DNA of 64,000 bases. Source: Omphalotus guepiniiformis (taxonomy: Eukaryota > Basidiomycota > Agaricomycetes > Agaricales > Omphalotaceae). Below are positions 35,318 to 48,196 of the stretch, piece after piece. The stretch covers positions 930,001-994,000 of the forward strand of contig JAQOOI010000017.1 of NCBI GenBank assembly GCA_028554645.1, written 5' to 3'. Below the pieces are notes generated by a model that worked only from the letters and a program-made list of their open reading frames with translations, was not told the DNA's origin and searched no databases. Within the stretch, counting starts at the first letter, position 1; each line of letters starts with the position of its first letter. Both the position numbers and the translations under genes were made by a program.

Positions 35318-37941
35318 ATGGACGTCGAGAGCAAACTCTCAAAGTCAGAAATTGATGTCGCGACTTTGTCTATCTCCTCCAGAAATGCCTCGCATACAGC
35401 TAGGATGCAGACCTCTCGAGGCCTCAAGTCCAGGCATATTCAGCTCATGTACGCTTACCTTTCGAGCTCTTTGGCATCGAGCCTTGTATTGACCTCGCTG
35501 TAGATCAATTGGAGGCGTGATTGGGACGTGAGTCCATGCAAACTTGGATACTATGTTTGAATTCTTGACCAGATTCTTGCATTAAACAACAGTGGACTGT
35601 TCAGTACGTTCTTCTGATTGTGAATTATTTCAAGTCGTTTTGATGGCCTGCGTTTGCAGTCGGTTCTGGCAGAGCTTTAGTCATGGCAGGACCACTTTCC
35701 TGTCTATTGGCTTACAGTATTTTCTGTGCCATTGTATGGGGTGGTTCGTCCTCAAAATCCGTGTTGTAGCGCGTGTTGTTCTGATATGAAAATTCTAGTT
35801 GCTCAAGCCGCAGGTGAACTTGCTACTTTACATGTATGTCTGACTTTGTTGCTGTACGGTCGGTAATTGACATCTTCTTTAGCCTGTGAACGGTAGTTTC
35901 ATCCATTGGAGTCATCGTTTTGTTGATCCTGCTGCTGGCGTCGCTTGCGGCTGGAATTATGCCTGTACGTTCAACCTATCATCACATGTTCAACCCACTC
36001 AGCTTCGCATAGATGCATGTATCGCATTCGGTTGTGCCGACATCGTAGCTGTGACAGGCCTTTGGCAGTATTGGTCCGTCAAGTGAACATCTTTTTTGGC
36101 TGTAGCTGATATATGCTGAGTTAGGTTCCCTGATACTTCCGAAGCAATTTGGGTCACGTTCTGCCTGGTCATATTTTTCGTTCTCAATGCTTTCGCTGTC
36201 AGGTTGTATGGTGAAGTATGTGCCCTGTGCTGCTCGTGTAGGTCTCCCGCACTGACTTTTTCTAGGCCGAGTTTTATTTTGCATTTGGCAAGGTCATCCT
36301 TATCGTAGGATTGATATTGTTCACGTTCATCGCGATGCTCGGGGGAAATCCACATCAGTATGTCAGCCCTCTCGCCTGATCCAATTTCTTATTGACAGTT
36401 GGGCAGCGACCGTGTTGGTTTCAGATACTGGAAAGATGTAAATTCCGTTTTACTTGATACATCTGTTTCTCAGCTGACATTTTTTTCTAGCCGGGTCCTA
36501 TGGCTGAATAGTACGCGTCAGGTTACTTCATTTCATTTACATATACCAACTTCTCTTCCCGCAGTCTCGTCGGTGGCGCCCTTGGACGTTTTCTTGGATT
36601 CTGGGGCGTGTTTCGCATCGCTGCATTCTCTATCGGTGGCCCCGAATTTGTCCGTGACCTCCGAGTGACGGTTTACGCATTCATCTGATGTTTCACTTCA
36701 TCCACAGGTGTCTATGTGCGCCGGAGAAGCGGAAAACCCCAGAAAGTCAATTCCAAAGGCAATTCGGTGAGCTTAGGACGACGAGTACAGTGTGATCAAA
36801 CTCATCCTGTGCTCTGTTCAGACGAGTGTTCTGGAGGCTAGCTGGTAAAGTTTGCGGGCACTTCTAGCGCGGTTTGATATTGATTAAAACCCCTAGCTTT
36901 CTACGTCCTGGGGATCCTCTGTGTCGGCATTCTCATAGCGTCCAATGACCGTGATCTCATCGCTGGCATCGCGGATGGGACTGGTATGCATCGTGGTGTA
37001 TTGTTTTTACCCCTCGAATTCATTGGGTTTCACAGGTGTTGGTGCATCGCCCTTCGTCATTGGAATGCAACACTTGGGCATCAAGGTTCTGCCACACATT
37101 ATCAAGTAGGTCCTTGTTCAAGTTCTGGAAGCTGCGAGGTATGAACTGAACACTAATACTGTAGTGCCGTTATCATAACCTCCGCAACTTCTTGTGGTAA
37201 CTCGTTCATCTTCGTTGCCACCCGCTCGATCCATGCACTTGCTATGCATGGCCAGGCCCCCAAGTTCCTAGGATACACCACATCCCGCGGCGTTCCCCTC
37301 ACCGCTCTTCTGTTTGTACTGGCCATTTGTTCTGCATCATACATGAGTACGTATTCACCTCCGCGGTTTACGGACCTTCCTGTGCTGAAAAAGAGAATCG
37401 TACAGCTGTCAATTCGGGAGCTGCAGTCGTCTTTGGATGGTTCATCGACCTTGCATCCGTTGCTGCGTTGATAAACTACTTCTGGATGTGTCTAGCCTGG
37501 ATTCGCTTCGACGCGGGAATGAAAACGCAAGGCGTTTCGCGTGATGTTCTTCCTTTCAAAGGACTGCTGATGCCCTATTCAGCGTGGTTTGGATTACTCT
37601 GGTGCATTATCCTGACAATCACGAACGGGTTTGCGGTATTCATAAAAATCGACGGAAACTTCAATATACAAGGATTCTTGTAAGTTTGAAGACCATTATA
37701 ACCTTGCTCGCTGCAAATGAATCTAACGCGTCTGTTATACAGCACCGCATACTTTGGCATCATGTTCTCTCTTGCGATCTATCTTGGCTGGAAGATTGTC
37801 AAACGTACATCTCCACGCAAAGTTGAAGAGATGGATCTTCTGGGTGGGTTAGATGCGATCGATGCTGATGAGCAGTGGTGGAAAGAGAACTACACGCCGC
37901 CTGTGACGAGGTGGGGTAGATTTGTGGAGTGGTTGCTGTGA
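35318..37941 (+). CDS. Amino-acid permease (APC superfamily, fungal YAT family)
   Basis: Plasma-membrane amino-acid/proton symporter with 12 helices. The start (MDVESKLSKSEIDVATLSIS) precedes the family signature RGLKSRHIQLISIGGVIGTG, LFIGSGRALVMAGPLSCLLA, YSIFCAIVWG and QAAGELATLHPVNGSFIHWS. Later blocks: VDPAAGVACGWNYA, GFWGVF, GPEFV joined to VSMCAGEAENPRK, GASPFVIGMQHLGIKVLPHI, INAVIITSATSCGNSFIFVA, TRSIHALAMHGQAPKFLGYT, TSRGVPLTALLFVLAICSAS, IDLASVAALINYFWMCLAWI and the C-terminal DEQWWKENYTPP. More than ten introns, each needed to keep the helices in frame. No break seen. The specificity is unknown. Its divergent neighbour is a DAO-type oxidoreductase. Confidence 0.9.
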
Positions 37942-39306
37942 TGATTCGGTTCCCTACCGGTGCCTTGTATTTTACTTATCAGATAACTTAACATTGTCTA
38001 GCTATCATCGAGCTATCTGTTGCTCTAAGTTGGGTCCTCGCTGCTTTGTTTTTGGATCATGATGAAGCCAGAGTCATACATGATCACGACGTTTTCCTCG
38101 GAGGACCTCGGCGAGTCTTGTGGATTATCTTGACTTTCTTTCGAGGTCTTATGACGAGGCATGCATTTATATCTTGTACCTGAGATTTGTATCTAGTCAT
38201 ACCACAAGTTGAATCTTCGGACTCGGAGGAGCTGAGGAAGAATTCCACGTGGCTTTCAATTAGCGCGCGTCTCCTCACCCACAACTTGCTTTTTAATTGT
38301 TTCCTTCAACCAGTCATGTATTTTGATCCAGCGTTGCTTCGAAAACCCGTTTCACGCGTAATGATTGCTCTTGAAATTTCTCAAAATGTCCCGGTGACCC
38401 TGCCAGTTGGAGGACGCAAGCCCAAGCAGGCCCAAGCAGGCGTTTCGAGTTCCAGATCATACTACCGTCAGAAGGTTTATTCAATTATTGTTTTTCTGTC
38501 GGAATGCGCATCATATGTATCATGTACCTGGTACGTATATTCCTGCCGTTGTCGGATTTCCAGAATAACACAACATTGTGGTCACTGGTCACAAACACTA
38601 CATAGCATATTCGATGATCGGTGGAACACGAAAGGACTCCGCAAACGGCTAGTTATCTGTCTTTCACCTGCTGAAGCTCCGGGGTGATTCTAGCTCGTCT
38701 GATATCGAACTTGGGAGGCGACGAGTCATGCTCTACAAACTGAGAGTGCGGTTCTGCTTTGACACACGGATTCCACACGGATTCTTGTGCCTGGTGGCAA
38801 AGGTGACTTTCTCTGGTTGACTGTCTCAATGGCTATAGGTCTGCTGGCAGGCCCGGGCACAAACTGCTCGCCGGATAAATCAAAATCTTTCTTGTCTTCG
38901 GAAGTTCGGAGCTCGCCATAATTAGCAATTCATACCGGATGTTCTGACGTTAAGGTCAAATTGAGGCCTGCTAGGAATCGAGTTTCTGGTGTCTTTCACA
39001 GGCAATTCAATGTGTAGGATCCATAGCTTTTGTCAACACGTCAAAGAACTACAAACGCTCGGCGATGTCTAAGGGATGTAATATGGTGAGTTTTCATCGG
39101 ACGATGCTCGGCTACAGTCATTGACGAGAGAGTTCTGCTGATTTCTATATGATACATGGGTGCCCCTTCAGCTGATACCTAGTACCTTGATAGCAACCGT
39201 ATGGTCTTCAGTTTATGCTTCCCGAGGTCCATTCAGAACTAATAATGCATAGGCAGTATAAAAGATTTACTTGGTAGGTCCAGGAACGTAGTTCTAAGAG
39301 CCTGAG
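37942..39306. other. Intergenic, 1.4 kb without a recognised gene
   Basis: Open frames such as 38187-38687 (166 codons) resemble no family. A short direct repeat CAAGCCCAAGCAGGCCCAAGCAGG is at about 38417-38440. Contains the distal promoter of the GH92 gene. Confidence 0.4.
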
Positions 39307-42300
39307 ATGCCCACAATTTCTGCATCCACGTCTGGCACTCGGCGACTCTTTCATACTTTATTCCTGACGTTTTTCGTGCACCGATGTATGGCCACAGTTG
39401 CAAACCCAGTTGACTATGTGCTTCCTCTTATAGGGACTACAAATGGAGGTCATGTATTCCCAGGTACGTTTTGTGGCGTGTTCCACCAAGATTTGCTCAA
39501 AAGTGTGTTTGAAATCTCAGGTGCAACGCTACCTCACGGAATGGCCAAAGCTGGTTTAGATACGGACTCTCCCGGCAACGTACGTTTCACCCCCCGTATT
39601 GTCGAGATGTATATTTAGTCTCTTTTGGCACAGCAAGCTGGCTATGACGCAGATCCGCAATACAAAGCTATTGGTTTTTCACAAATGCATGACAGCGGGA
39701 CTGGAGGTGTAAGATTTTCATTGAAGCCCAATTCCCGCTCATCAGCCTCATGGATCCGTTTCAGTCTGCATCCTTGTCTAATTTCAAGATCTGGCCATTC
39801 GCAGGCTGCGTATCCTTTGAACAATGTCCAACTTCCCTTTCAGCCCGTGCTGTATACAGGAAAACACTGGAGGATGGTAGGTCGTACTACAACTACACGT
39901 ATCTAATTTATCCCCACAATTTCTAGGTACACCTGACGATTTCGCCTCGCCCGGATACTTCGCTTCCAATCTTTCAACAGATATTCGTGTTGAACTCACT
40001 ACCACTCGACGCACCGCACTTCATCGATACACGTTTCCTGCCAATGCATCGGAACCTCGCTTGTTTGTAGACATACTTGACGATGGCATGCAAAGTGGCT
40101 CTAACCCTGTCATGAATATCAACACTACAACAGCCCGAGTAACTGGCAGTGGCACGTTTGCCGGCAGTTTCGGACCAGGTCAATACACAGCATATACCTG
40201 TGTCGATTTCAAGGGAGAAGGTTTCGAACTTGGGTCTCCCACGGAATATGGCATTTGGACTGGAAATACACCAACGAAGGGTGCGACTAACCTGACGGGT
40301 ATCTGCTGCGGTGAAGCGGGAGGTCTACTCACTTTCAATCCGGCAACTTCTGGGGCGGCGACAATTCTGACCCGCGTCGGAGTGTCATTCATTTCGAGCG
40401 ACCAGGCATGCGCAAATGCGGAAGAAGAAATTCCGGATTGGGATTTCGATCGTGTACACAATGATGCTGCTGCAGAATGGAATGAATTACTTGGCCGAGT
40501 ACAAGTCGACACCACCGGTGTAGATAAGGAGACCATTCAGTTGTTCTACTCCTCCGTATGTCGATTTGTTCCTCTTGTATGTGCATCATCTCATATCGTA
40601 TTTCATCAGCTTTACAGAACTCATATCGTTCCTGCTGACTGTACGTCCTTTCATATTCTGCTTGGTCTGATGCATTATTGATCCACGCCAAGACTCTGGG
40701 GAAAATCCGCGATGGAACAGTACTGAACCTTATTATGACTCGTTCTATTGCAACTGGGACACATACCGTACTCTTTATCCTCTATTTTCTTTGCATGATC
40801 CAGAAAGATTTGCTCTGATCGTTAGAGGGATGATCGACATCCAGAAACATGAAGGTAATAACAATCAATTCATTTCACTTGATACTTCGTGGTGACACAT
40901 ACAACATGAAGGCTGGTTGCCCGAATGTCGTGGAGCTACTCTGCAGCAATGGATACAAGGAGGAAGCAGTGAGTCTCTATTCTGAGTGATCAATTCCATG
41001 TTTTCATTTGACTGTTGTAGACGGCGACCCTATTTTGGGCGAATTTTTCGTGAAGTACTAGCAGCATTATCATCGTTTGGCGATGTAACCAAGTGAGACC
41101 ATGATTCCTATAGATTCCATGACCATGCTGCGAGTCTTGGTGTCTCCGTCGACGACCTATACACCGCTCTCCTTGCCGATGCAGAGGATGAACCTATAAG
41201 TTGGGATCTGCAAGGACGACAGACAGTACCGTGGATACAATACAGTGCGTAAAGAGTATGCTTTAATTGAGCTTAGACGAGACCGTTACCAGACTATGTT
41301 CCGGACGATGATGTTGCCAATACCGGAGGAACGAATACGCGGCAAGTATCGAGAACGCTAGAGGTACGAACATACGTCTAATGTTCGTTGCTAATTACAA
41401 GCTTCCCAATAGTATGCCTTTAACGATTTCGCCATTTCGCAAGTAGCAAAGATCATCGGAAAATCCGACGATGCTGTCAAAGTACAACTCAGTTTTGTCG
41501 ATGTACTTGCAGTTGCTCATTTGTCACTTCACAGTATACACAGAGGGCAAATAACTCGTTTAATATGTGGAATACTACTGTTTCACTTCCAGGATTCCCT
41601 AGTGTTATCGGCATGATGCAAGTGAGTCCGCTGAAGCTCTCTGTCCCCTACCGGCTTATGAGAGCGGTAATATTCAATAGCAACGAGGCATCGACGGCAC
41701 TTTTAATTTGTATACCGATCCAAGGCACTGCAGCGTTAACGACCCCACGCACTCAACTTGTTTCTTGGACGGCAATAATCATGACGGATTCTACGAGTCG
41801 TCACCGATGGTTTACGTATATCCAGTACCAATTTAAAACGTCGAACCTGACTGCGGGTCATACATTCAGTACTCACAGGTATGCCAGAGGCTCCTTACTG
41901 AATTCAAGTATTTCATGCATCTAAACTTCGACTCGGACTAGTATGTGCCACATGACACTGCGCAATTGATTCAAGTCCAGGGAGGCCTCGAGAGCTTCAT
42001 CAACAGACTGGATATCATCTTCAACCAGAGCTACTTCGATGTTACCGACGAACCCTCGCAGCAAATTCCATTCATGTACCATTACGCCAATAGACCTGGT
42101 CTCAGCACCCAGCAATCTCGACGAGTCATCGCTGAGTCGTACAACACGTCAGTCAATGGACTTCCTGGAAACGATGATTCTGGTATGTTTTCTTGTTCTT
42201 GAGAAAATCCATATGGTAACGAGACTACGAACAGGTGCGATGGGGAGCTTTGCGACGTTCTATCTTGCAGGACTGTACCCAGTACCTGCGACACGTCAAC

Positions 42301-42654
42301 TCCTGCTATCATCTCCATATTTCCCTTCTGTCTCCTTCTTCAACCCGCTGCTCAAGACTACCACAGTCATCAAATCCAAGAACTGGGTTGGAAACCCGCC
42401 AGATGGTAATGGTGGCGTCGTCTTTGTTTCCGTAAGTTTACTGCTATTCACGGTATAAGCTCAGTTACCAAACCCTATGACTTCAGGACGTGACAGTGAA
42501 CGGAAAGTCGTACAAGTCTAGATGCTATCTTGACTGGGATGTCTTTACACAAGACTCCGTAGTTGAACTTACCCTATCTGACGATATCGGCTTGTCCTGT
42601 GGGGACGGTTCTGAGGCCTTGCCACCCTCTATGTCGACTGGAGGTTTTGACTGA
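39307..42654 (+). CDS. Secreted glycoside hydrolase family 92 alpha-1,2-mannosidase
   Basis: Calcium-dependent exo-acting mannosidase of GH92, which trims mannose from N-glycans or fungal mannans. A hydrophobic N-terminus (RRLFHTLFLTFFVHRCMA) fits a signal peptide. The opening of the mature protein is the family hallmark: NPVDYVLPLIGTTNGGHVFP, GATLPHGMAKAGLDTDSPGN, QAGYDADPQYKAIGFSQMHD and SGTGGSASLSNFKIWPFAGC. The last junction uses a 55-nt intron from 39709. Then ASPGYFASNLSTDIRVELTT, a beta-sandwich domain, WNSTEPYYDSFYCNWDTYRT, GGSNGDPILGEFFVKFHDHA and, near the end, FDVTDEPSQQIPFMYHYANR, NDDSGAMGSFATFYLAGLYP and SSPYF. More than twelve short introns; I found a frame-preserving join at each place tested, so it appears intact. 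The likely stop is 42652-42654. Confidence 0.87.
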
Positions 42655-42998
42655 TAGACTCGGATGTTGCGGGCCAGCCTTGAATTTGTAAAATAGTGTA
42701 AAAAATTGAAAGTGACTGCGGTGACTGCAGCTCCAGGTTGTATATGCTGTAATGAAAGGTGGAATCGACCACAATTTCTTTTCTTCCAAAGAATGTGTTT
42801 GCAGGAAAAAGTGCAAATCGCAAATCGCCTAGATTTACGAATGCGGAGATTTCGTCAATTCGACACAGCCACATTGCTTCCTGCTTGTATACGACCCACT
42901 ATAAACGAGAACTCGTATTTTCTCGCCCTCATCATCCGCCCTATAGGGCTCATAAAGTACTATTCTGTTGCTTAGCTGACTCTGTCAATTCATGAATC
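42655..42998. other. Intergenic between GH92 and MPE1
   Basis: About 340 bp holding the GH92 3' end and the MPE1 promoter. Nothing else recognised. Confidence 0.35.
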
Positions 42999-45061
42999 AT
43001 GGCTTCTTCTGTCTTTTACAAGTTCAACTCCCGGAAAGACGAGTCTCGAGTGACTTTCGATGGCACTGGTATCTCAGTTTTTGACCTCAAACGTGATATC
43101 ATTATAGCCAACAACATGGGTAAAGCAAACGACTTCGATCTGGTTATAATTGATAGCGATTCGAAGGAAGGTGTGTGCTGGTTGACTGTTTGTAGAAGTG
43201 ACGGGGCTAAAGTTTCCACATCGCTTTGCAGAGTATAAGGACGATTCCCAAATAATACCTAGATCGTCCTTTGTCATTGTCAAACGTGTACCGGCCGCTC
43301 GACCTGGAAAGGGTAAAGCATCGATGTACCTAGCTGGAGCTGGCAGCGCGCTGGCTACCTCAGAGCCGGTTCAACGCTCTGGACCAGCCAATGGAGCACT
43401 CGTTTATAAGGGTGCAATGTCGAAAAGATTTGATGGTAAAGACGACAGCTCAGCGGCTGGCAAACACTTCTCTTCAGTGCGTTGAGATTTGCAACTGTAC
43501 TAGCGTTTACCCCAATTTCTTCTAGTCCGCGACATCAACACCCGTAAAGTCTAACGTCGCCAATGATGAAGAAGCAGCCGCAATGGCTGCCATGTTTCAA
43601 GCTCAATCTGCAAACTGGGAGGAAGCCCAGGAAAAGATGTCACAGTCGGTGTCGCCGCATGCGGTCTTTGTCAAAGTAGTAGTCCGATTTCTAATAATGA
43701 TTTCTTGTTTTCCTCTTTCCCCATGGTGCATATTCACTTGGCCACCAATAGTGCCACCCGTATCTACAGTAGCTCGAGAGGAACTGGTTTTAGTCGTGGT
43801 GGTAAACCTCATCAACCAGCCTTTCAGGTCGACCGACCTCTTCCTGCTAGCTATGTCTGTTACCGCTGCGGTCAAAAAGGTTGGCAGGCTGTCCTACATC
43901 ATTTCTGCGGTGTCGTGATAATCTGTTCAAAGGACATTGGATCAAGGACTGTCCCACTAATAGTGACCGCGAATTCGACAACAAGCCTCGAATTAAACGG
44001 ACGACCGGTATACCGCGTAGCATGCTAAAAGCTGTCGAACATCCAAATAGCGGGCAGCTCGCTCAAGGTGTAATGGTTACACCTGAAGGAGGCTATGTCG
44101 TCGCCCAACCTGATCTGTGAGTCTGATTTCACTTTTCGATTGTGTTGTTCTGATGCCAAAAGTTCTATTACAGTGCTTCCTGGCAGAAGCAAGTCGCTCG
44201 TACCAAAGTTCTCACTGCTGCCGAAGTCCGTGAACGAACCCCCTCAGAGCCCTCCCTTGCTTGTCCAATTGACAACAAACTTTTCCGTGATGCTGTCAAA
44301 ACGCCGTGCTGTGGTACTGTGTACTGCGAGGATTGTATACAAACTCATCTTTTAGAACGTGACTTCGTTTGTCCCAATTGTTCTAAGAAAATTGCATCCC
44401 TCGATAAATTAGAAATGGACAAGCCAGTCCGTATAAAAGTGAGCGAATATATAGAGAAGGCGATAGAGGACAGTAAGAAAGAGGGCGCAGAAGAAAGTGA
44501 GCCATCTAGAAGCGATCTGGTACGACTGGCAAGCATCTTCTCATCGTGCCCGTGCTCAAATCTTTGTTTCGACAGAATGGAACGGACACTCTCGATCTTG
44601 ATCAGGACTTCTACTCAGATCAACAGCCTGGGATGAACATGGACGTTCAACAGATGCTCGTCGATAGCATCCCTCAACTACAAGCTCAAATATCCCAGAT
44701 ATCTGTTATGCTTCAGAACCCGTCTCTGCCCAACCAAGTCCGTCAACAGACAGAAATGCAGCACCAACAACTGAAGATGCAACTACAACAAGCTCAGACC
44801 ATGTCTGTCGCTTTGGCTGCAGCCGCTGAATTCCAGCAACAGCAGCAGCAAATGCAACAACAGGCTCAGAGTAGCGGTATGGGCTTCAATATGCAGCAAG
44901 GATGGACCAACCCATATTCGAACCAGCAGCCCGCTGGTCAGGATTCTGCCTACCAACGGTTACCGGTCAATAACCGACGTCGGAATCTTAAGCGGGAGAG
45001 ACCTTCGGACTTCCTGGAGGTAGCGGGGGACGATGCTAAAGTTCCTAGGTACTGGGAGTAA
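42999..45061 (+). CDS. MPE1: Mpe1/RBBP6: DWNN-zinc knuckle-RING polyadenylation factor
   Basis: Essential subunit of the cleavage and polyadenylation factor. Domains in order: N-terminal ubiquitin-like DWNN domain (MASSVFYKFNSRKDESRVTF, ISVFDLKRDIIIANNMGKAN, DFDLVIIDSDSKEEYKDDSQ, IIPRSSFVIVKRVPAARPGK); a linker; a CCHC zinc knuckle YVCYRCGQKGHWIKDCP; a block IKRTTGIPRSMLKAVEHP and GVMVTPEGGYVVAQPD; and a RING/U-box with CPIDNKLFRDAVKTPCCGTV, YCEDCIQTHLLERDFVCPNC. The C-terminus is Gln/Met-rich (LQAQISQISVMLQNP, EFQQQQQQMQQQAQS) and ends KVPRYWE. Introns include one with a GTTGGC donor inside the zinc knuckle that joins QKG to HWIKDC. The domain set is unique to this family. Confidence 0.93.
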
Positions 45062-45269
45062 CCCGACGCCAAATCCCATCAGTGTGGAGTTGGTCGTTTA
45101 CTCATATCCCTTTACCTACTCATTCTACCAAGTAAATACCTCATAACAGACATCATGTGTATCCAGCAGTTGTGGTAGGAATATGATTGGCCTGACCTCA
45201 GACCATTTGCCCAAATGAAGTGATTATGCCTTGGTTCCAAGTAAAGAAAATTAATCCTAAAGTATATGC

Positions 45270-47749
45270 TTATTGAGAAGAAGACACTGGTGAATCCTGC
45301 ACAGCCGGTGCTCCTTTGCCACCACCTACTCTCTTCAGCAACATCTGTTGATAACTCTCCCATGCCGCTATCAGCTGGAGACAGAAAAAGTTAGACGCAT
45401 CGTGGTTGATATCAATGACGAGGACCTGCCTCCTTCTGTCTCGAAATCATTCCTTCTAAAAATGCATGTAGCGAGTCTTTGAAGTCCTCAATGCGCTCTC
45501 GCTCAAACCGTGCGACCTCCGTCTTGACCAATTTTGACACTTGCTCGTACTCATGTTTGGCATCCGCAGCTCGTCGTTCAGCCTTCGTAAATAATCAGCT
45601 ACTCAGTAGAACCCAGTTATTCAATGACGAACCTCGGCAATCTGACTTAGAGAATACCCCAGCCGGTCAGTCGGTATCCGACCTTGAGCACGGTTCTTTT
45701 CATGCGTCTGTTTAGCTCGCAGTAGATCGCTCTCAGCATTCCGCCGTGCATGATACATGCGTATCCGAGAGCTGAACGCAAGCTGAACGGTGGTCATCAG
45801 TCTTCAATTCAACGTAGAATCGGTGGCAACACGAGAACGCACTCGAACAGAGTTGATGAGCCGAGCGTATTCGTCAACAGTGCCCATCAGCGTTATCATA
45901 TCCTGCTCAGACTGGGTAACTTGCAAATCATGCGCCTTGCGTTCGACATCGGCCAAACCAGCGAGCGACAACGACAGCTGCTTGCCTATATCTGACGAAG
46001 AGAGGTCACCGACTGTCTGCGCGAACTCGTTGGTGGCAGTCGACATTTCGGCGCGTTGTTTCGTAACCATATCAATAGCTCGTACTAAGCCTCGGAGTTG
46101 AGACTCTAAACTGTCAAGGTAGGCTTTCTGTCTATCGAACCACTACAAGTAGCATAGTTTAGTGGGACGATTGTACGAAACGAGAATAAAGACAAACCTC
46201 GTCAGTTTCGTGGAATCGAGGGCCCGCAATCGTTTGTCCAATAGAAGCCATCAAACCGCCTTTCTCATTAGCGATCTCGGCCTTCCGATGTTTAATCTGC
46301 AAAGCAATATCTTTAGCTCAGAAAGTGAACGATCAAAGACATGCACTAACATCCAAAGAAAAAGTATCACTCTCTAGGAAAAGCTTCAGATCCGTATCTT
46401 TGCCTAATATCGGATGATTCGCGATCTTCTGTATACATTTCTCCAGCGCGAAACGCCTTTGCTTTACGAATTGATCGTCGAACCGACCAAAAGGGTTCTT
46501 TTCCGGCACAGGAGGAACAACGACACCGGGGTTGTTCAAGGAAAGAGTTTCGTACAACCAGAGGAAATCGGAATACCGACGCAGAACTGAAAACGCGGAT
46601 TTTTGAAAGAGCGGGGAAGTGGTCTGAAAGGACCTTCATCAGGGAGATACACGCGAAAGAGAAGCAACACACGAACTCGGGTGTGTACTGTGTACATAGT
46701 GAATGACCGTATCGGGTCTCCAACCTTTTGAGGGTCGTCCACAGATATGACAAACTCTGGCCGAAGCTCGGTACGCGTCGATGCATTCTGTTTCGGAGCG
46801 ACATGATTTGGAGTCAAGCATTGAACTCAAAGTTCTCTGAACACAGATTACACACCGGAGACATGGATACACTCTGTGATAATGCTTTAACCGTTTGCGC
46901 AATCGGCTTGTCATCGTCACTGTCCTCATCTGACGGTACCCTCGATACAACTGGTTGGTCATTACTCCATGATTCCTGTTCCCCTCGCCATCCTCCCGCG
47001 GACTCTCCTCCAAGCGTCAAATTCGACAGAGAGCGATCAATTGGCTGGATAGGTGACTGTTCCAGAGGGCCCCATGCTGACGACGCTGTGGTGTCAGTTC
47101 TTGAATGAGATGGAATCGTGAGGTCCTCTACTGCTTGCTCGACTTGAGGTGGTGTCTTCGCTCGAATAGCAGAAGTCGGAGAACGTGCAACAACATCTAA
47201 GTCTGTCGCAAGAGGTGTAGACGCTTGAGGATGTGGTTCTTCAGAATGGGGTATGACCGTAGTTGCAGGGATCGTAGACTCGAATTCCTCAGATACGTTT
47301 GGTCTGATGGTAGCTATCTCGGAGAACTTGGAACTCGACTCTACGCTCTCTTTAAAGCCTGGGCTACGAGCTGATGAAGTCAACGACAAGCGTTTGCTTA
47401 GCGGTTCGTCATCGTCATCGTCCTTGACCGTTTGAGTCGCAGAATCTAACGGGTCGCTTGGAATATCTGGAGATGGTGTAGACGAAGAGGTCCCAGTCTC
47501 TGTATCATCTACTTTTGTTGTTTCAGAACTAGAGCCGAAAGTCTCTGCAACAGGTGTGGGAGCGGGCTCGGATTCTGCGCTCGAACTCGCGAATGGAGAT
47601 GAATAAAGGTCATTGGATGATTCGTGGCCAAAGGGTGTCGCCCAAGGATCTGGAGAACCAGAACGTTTTGTGAAAGGATCAGAGAAAGGATTTTCCTCCA
47701 GGATGTTACGCGAAGGCGCGAGCAGGTCGTCGAAGGAGTCCATGAACAA
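45270..47749 (-). CDS. VPS5: Retromer sorting nexin Vps5 (PX-BAR)
   Basis: Membrane-bending subunit of retromer, for endosome-to-Golgi return of cargo. The N-terminal about 300 residues (start MFMDSFDDLLAPSRNILEEN) are acidic and Ser/Pro-rich. The PX domain includes RTELRPEFVISVDDPQKVGD, RSFTMYTVHTR, FSVLRRYSDFLWLYETLSLN, VPPVPEKNPFGRFDDQFVKQ and RRFALEKCIQKIANHPILGK, with the RRYSDF phosphoinositide-binding motif. The BAR domain follows: QTIAGPRFHETDEWFDRQKA, YLDSLESQLRGLVRAID, FAQTVGDLSSSDIGKQLSLS, and the end AAWESYQQMLLKRVGGG-KGAP. The final motif is a Vps5/SNX1 mark. About nine introns. The second Met (MDSFDD, 47743) is an equally good start. Convergent with MPE1. Confidence 0.9.
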
Positions 47750-48196
47750 ATATAGAATTTCACTTCAATGTGGCGGTGATGTTTTCAGTTTCCTCACTCA
47801 GACTGCATACATACGCTTTTGTAGTCGTTTCGCACTCATTGCACGCCGCTCAAGTAAAGCCAAAAGTGGCCGACCACAGTATCTGTGCATCGCACCGGTA
47901 ATCTGTTCGTTATAAAGACAAGATTTTCATTGGCCCATGGTATGTATGTAAATACAACTACGTAAGTAAGGATAAAATTACAATGCATGCTAAGAACTGA
48001 GAATAAATGCAATAAGGAAAGATGATGGGGATATATACTTGCAAATGATGTATCACAGGATGAAAAGCAATGAGAAGCGTAAGGGTCAGCAACTGTAAGA
48101 ATCGTAAGGAACAACGGCGGAAGGCGGTTTAGGCTATGTTTTCGGGAACCCGGGTCTGTGGATACGTGAATGCGAGGGTGTCGTACACGGAAGCAT
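47750..48196. other. Intergenic between VPS5 and a membrane-protein gene
   Basis: About 450 bp, AT-rich in the centre (47930-48100). Holds the VPS5 promoter and the 3' end of the next gene. No other feature seen. Confidence 0.35.

Noticed and set aside
38187..38687. 166-codon frame downstream of the amino-acid permease
   Set aside because: No family resemblance and no intron or codon pattern of a gene.
39709..39780. Apparent frame break in GH92 near MHDSGTGG
   Set aside because: A 55-nt GT-AG intron from 39709 restores SASLSNFKIWPFAGC, so the gene is not broken there.
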